Shown here one piece after another: positions 63,480-64,000 of a DNA stretch of 64,000 nt. The stretch's first letter is position 1. Every line of letters starts with the position of its first letter. Made by a program: the position numbers and the translations under genes. The notes under the pieces were generated by a model, which was given only the letters and a program-made list of their open reading frames with translations, made no database searches and was not told where the DNA came from. The DNA is from Kofleriaceae bacterium (lineage in GTDB: Bacteria; Myxococcota_A; Polyangia; Haliangiales; Haliangiaceae). Location: the NCBI GenBank assembly GCA_018057825.1, contig JAGPCY010000029.1, forward strand, positions 58,105 through 122,104, in the 5' to 3' direction.

Positions 63480-63783
63480 TGCGACCATGTCGCCGAGAAC
63501 ACCGGCCTTCGCCATGAGGCGAGCGAGCTGGGTGGGCTTCGTAACGGGCCGAAGCGCCCATCACGAAGGCCCGGCCACGGGAGCCGCATGCCTGCGGGCC
63601 GTCCGCCGGGCTCTGGCCATATGCCAGGGGAGGAAAGCACGACATGCCGAGTACCGAACGTCGCTCTGAGGAGGACCGGCCGTAGCGGGCCGTCTCCTCC
63701 GTCTGCAAGAGCAAGCGAGCTGCCTCCGGGCTCGTGAGAAGCACGCTACGCGGGTCCACTTCGGTGGGCCCGCGTTTTTTTTT
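63480..63783 (+). ncRNA. Unidentified structured RNA ending in an intrinsic terminator
   Basis: About 300 nt after the lipoprotein stop show dense pairing without coding signal: GGCCTTCG with CGAAGGCC, an inner GGGCTTCG/CGAAGCGCCC stem, a GAGGAGGA/TCTCCTCC hairpin near 63670-63710, and a UUCG-capped terminator followed by nine T. The unpaired box GGGGAGGAAAGCACGAC lies near 63630. It does not match tmRNA, 4.5S RNA or any riboswitch I know. The exact 5' end is uncertain; a TAGGAT (63471-63476) could be a -10 box. Confidence 0.5.
63749..63783 (+). terminator. Strong intrinsic terminator
   Basis: An 11-bp stem (63749-63759 with 63764-63774, one G-U pair) with a UUCG tetraloop (63760-63763) and a run of nine T (63775-63783). 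It is the clearest terminator in the window and ends the RNA upstream of it. Confidence 0.92.
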
Positions 63784-63910
63784 GAGAACCCGGTGCGTGG
63801 GGCGCGGGGGCGGTGGTCTACACGGACGGGTATCCGGAACCCCGGGGCGTGAACCAATCCGCCCTGAGGTGGCGAGGGGCGATTGAAAGGGGAGAGGGGG
63901 GCGGGGGGCG

Positions 63911-64000
63911 GGGTTCGGGCTCGGGGTCGGGGTCGGGTTCGGGTTCGGGTTCGGGTTCGGGTTCGGGTTCGGGTTCGGGTTCGGCCTCGGTCTCGGCCTC
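63911..64000. repeat. Hexanucleotide array 3 (GGGTTC/GGGTCG then GGCCTC/GGTCTC), cut by the window end
   Basis: GGTTCG-type units repeated about ten times, passing into GGCCTC and GGTCTC units at the window edge. The stretch 63784-63910 before it shows no gene. The unit set is the same as in arrays 1 and 2. Confidence 0.95.

Noticed and set aside
63480..63783. RNase P RNA, tmRNA or SRP RNA identity for the structured RNA
   Set aside because: Only a 12-nt box resembles RNase P conserved region I; region V, the SRP GGAAGGAAGCAGC core and a tmRNA tag or tRNA-like ends are absent.

Overview
The window is very GC-rich, densely packed and rich in translational couplings (ATGA, GTGA and TGATG overlaps). 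It has many short-signal lipoproteins, formylglycine-generating-enzyme-like (SUMF1) domains, a eukaryote-type Ser/Thr kinase, a PPP phosphatase, Popeye-like and outer-membrane beta-barrel proteins, and Asp/Ala-rich lipoprotein linkers. Together these suggest a chromosome of a Myxococcota (Polyangia/Kofleriaceae-like) bacterium. That assignment is inference; no rRNA or marker gene is present.

Layout. 1-8166 (+): the end of a DEDD (RNase D-like) exonuclease gene, then a SNF2/RapA-type helicase, an Mre11/SbcD-like phosphoesterase and a Rad50/SbcC/YhaN-like ATPase, all four coupled by 4-nt overlaps (DNA repair or defence). 8202-11951 (-): a compact nitrite-reduction operon, nirK (copper nitrite reductase fused to cytochrome c), nirV-like SUMF1 protein, Sco copper chaperone and a Crp/Fnr regulator. 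12372-20679 (-): an orphan contractile-injection spike operon, with a new 50-aa ORF, a gpV/VgrG-like spike, two unknown proteins, a 1097-aa candidate effector and two mosaic SUMF1 lipoprotein paralogues. 20942-28011 (-): a 2217-residue Ig-repeat surface lipoprotein with 486-bp DNA repeats, plus a small lipoprotein. 28224-35420: cell-surface genes, a FrnE-type oxidoreductase, a six-repeat CD..YYD secreted protein and an MshEN-domain protein.

35456-42239: queC and a divergent multi-TM transferase-like gene. An 816-bp direct repeat (35994-36809 and 40523-41338, constant offset 4529) brackets a foreign-looking 3.7-kb insert carrying a Ser/Thr kinase-SUMF1 fusion, a thrombospondin-type-3 membrane protein and an Asp-repeat lipoprotein. 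The arrangement (intact queC plus truncated transferase on the left; truncated queC plus intact transferase on the right) is that of a single-crossover (Campbell-type) integration.

42521-51646: M16 and M1 peptidases, an orphan DppB/DppC permease pair with a Rieske ferredoxin, and small unknowns. 51671-52947: a TlpA-like lipoprotein divergent from a beta-barrel gene interrupted by one in-frame UGA directly after the signal peptide. A 7-bp GC hairpin with a GGUCC loop begins 11 nt downstream of that UGA, which makes this a candidate selenoprotein and, with the spike operon, the repair-like operon and the integration scar, one of the main discoveries here. 52954-59842: Popeye-like protein with a peroxiredoxin-like partner, dienelactone hydrolase, a multi-TM protein, a TerB-like/PPP phosphatase and a CxxCxxCC protein. 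59906-63424: a tandemly duplicated two-gene module of secreted barrel proteins with conserved CxxC pairs, then a lipoprotein. 63480-63783: an unidentified structured RNA ending in a strong intrinsic terminator. Three dispersed hexanucleotide arrays (32.8, 42.3 and 63.9 kb) share the same unit vocabulary.
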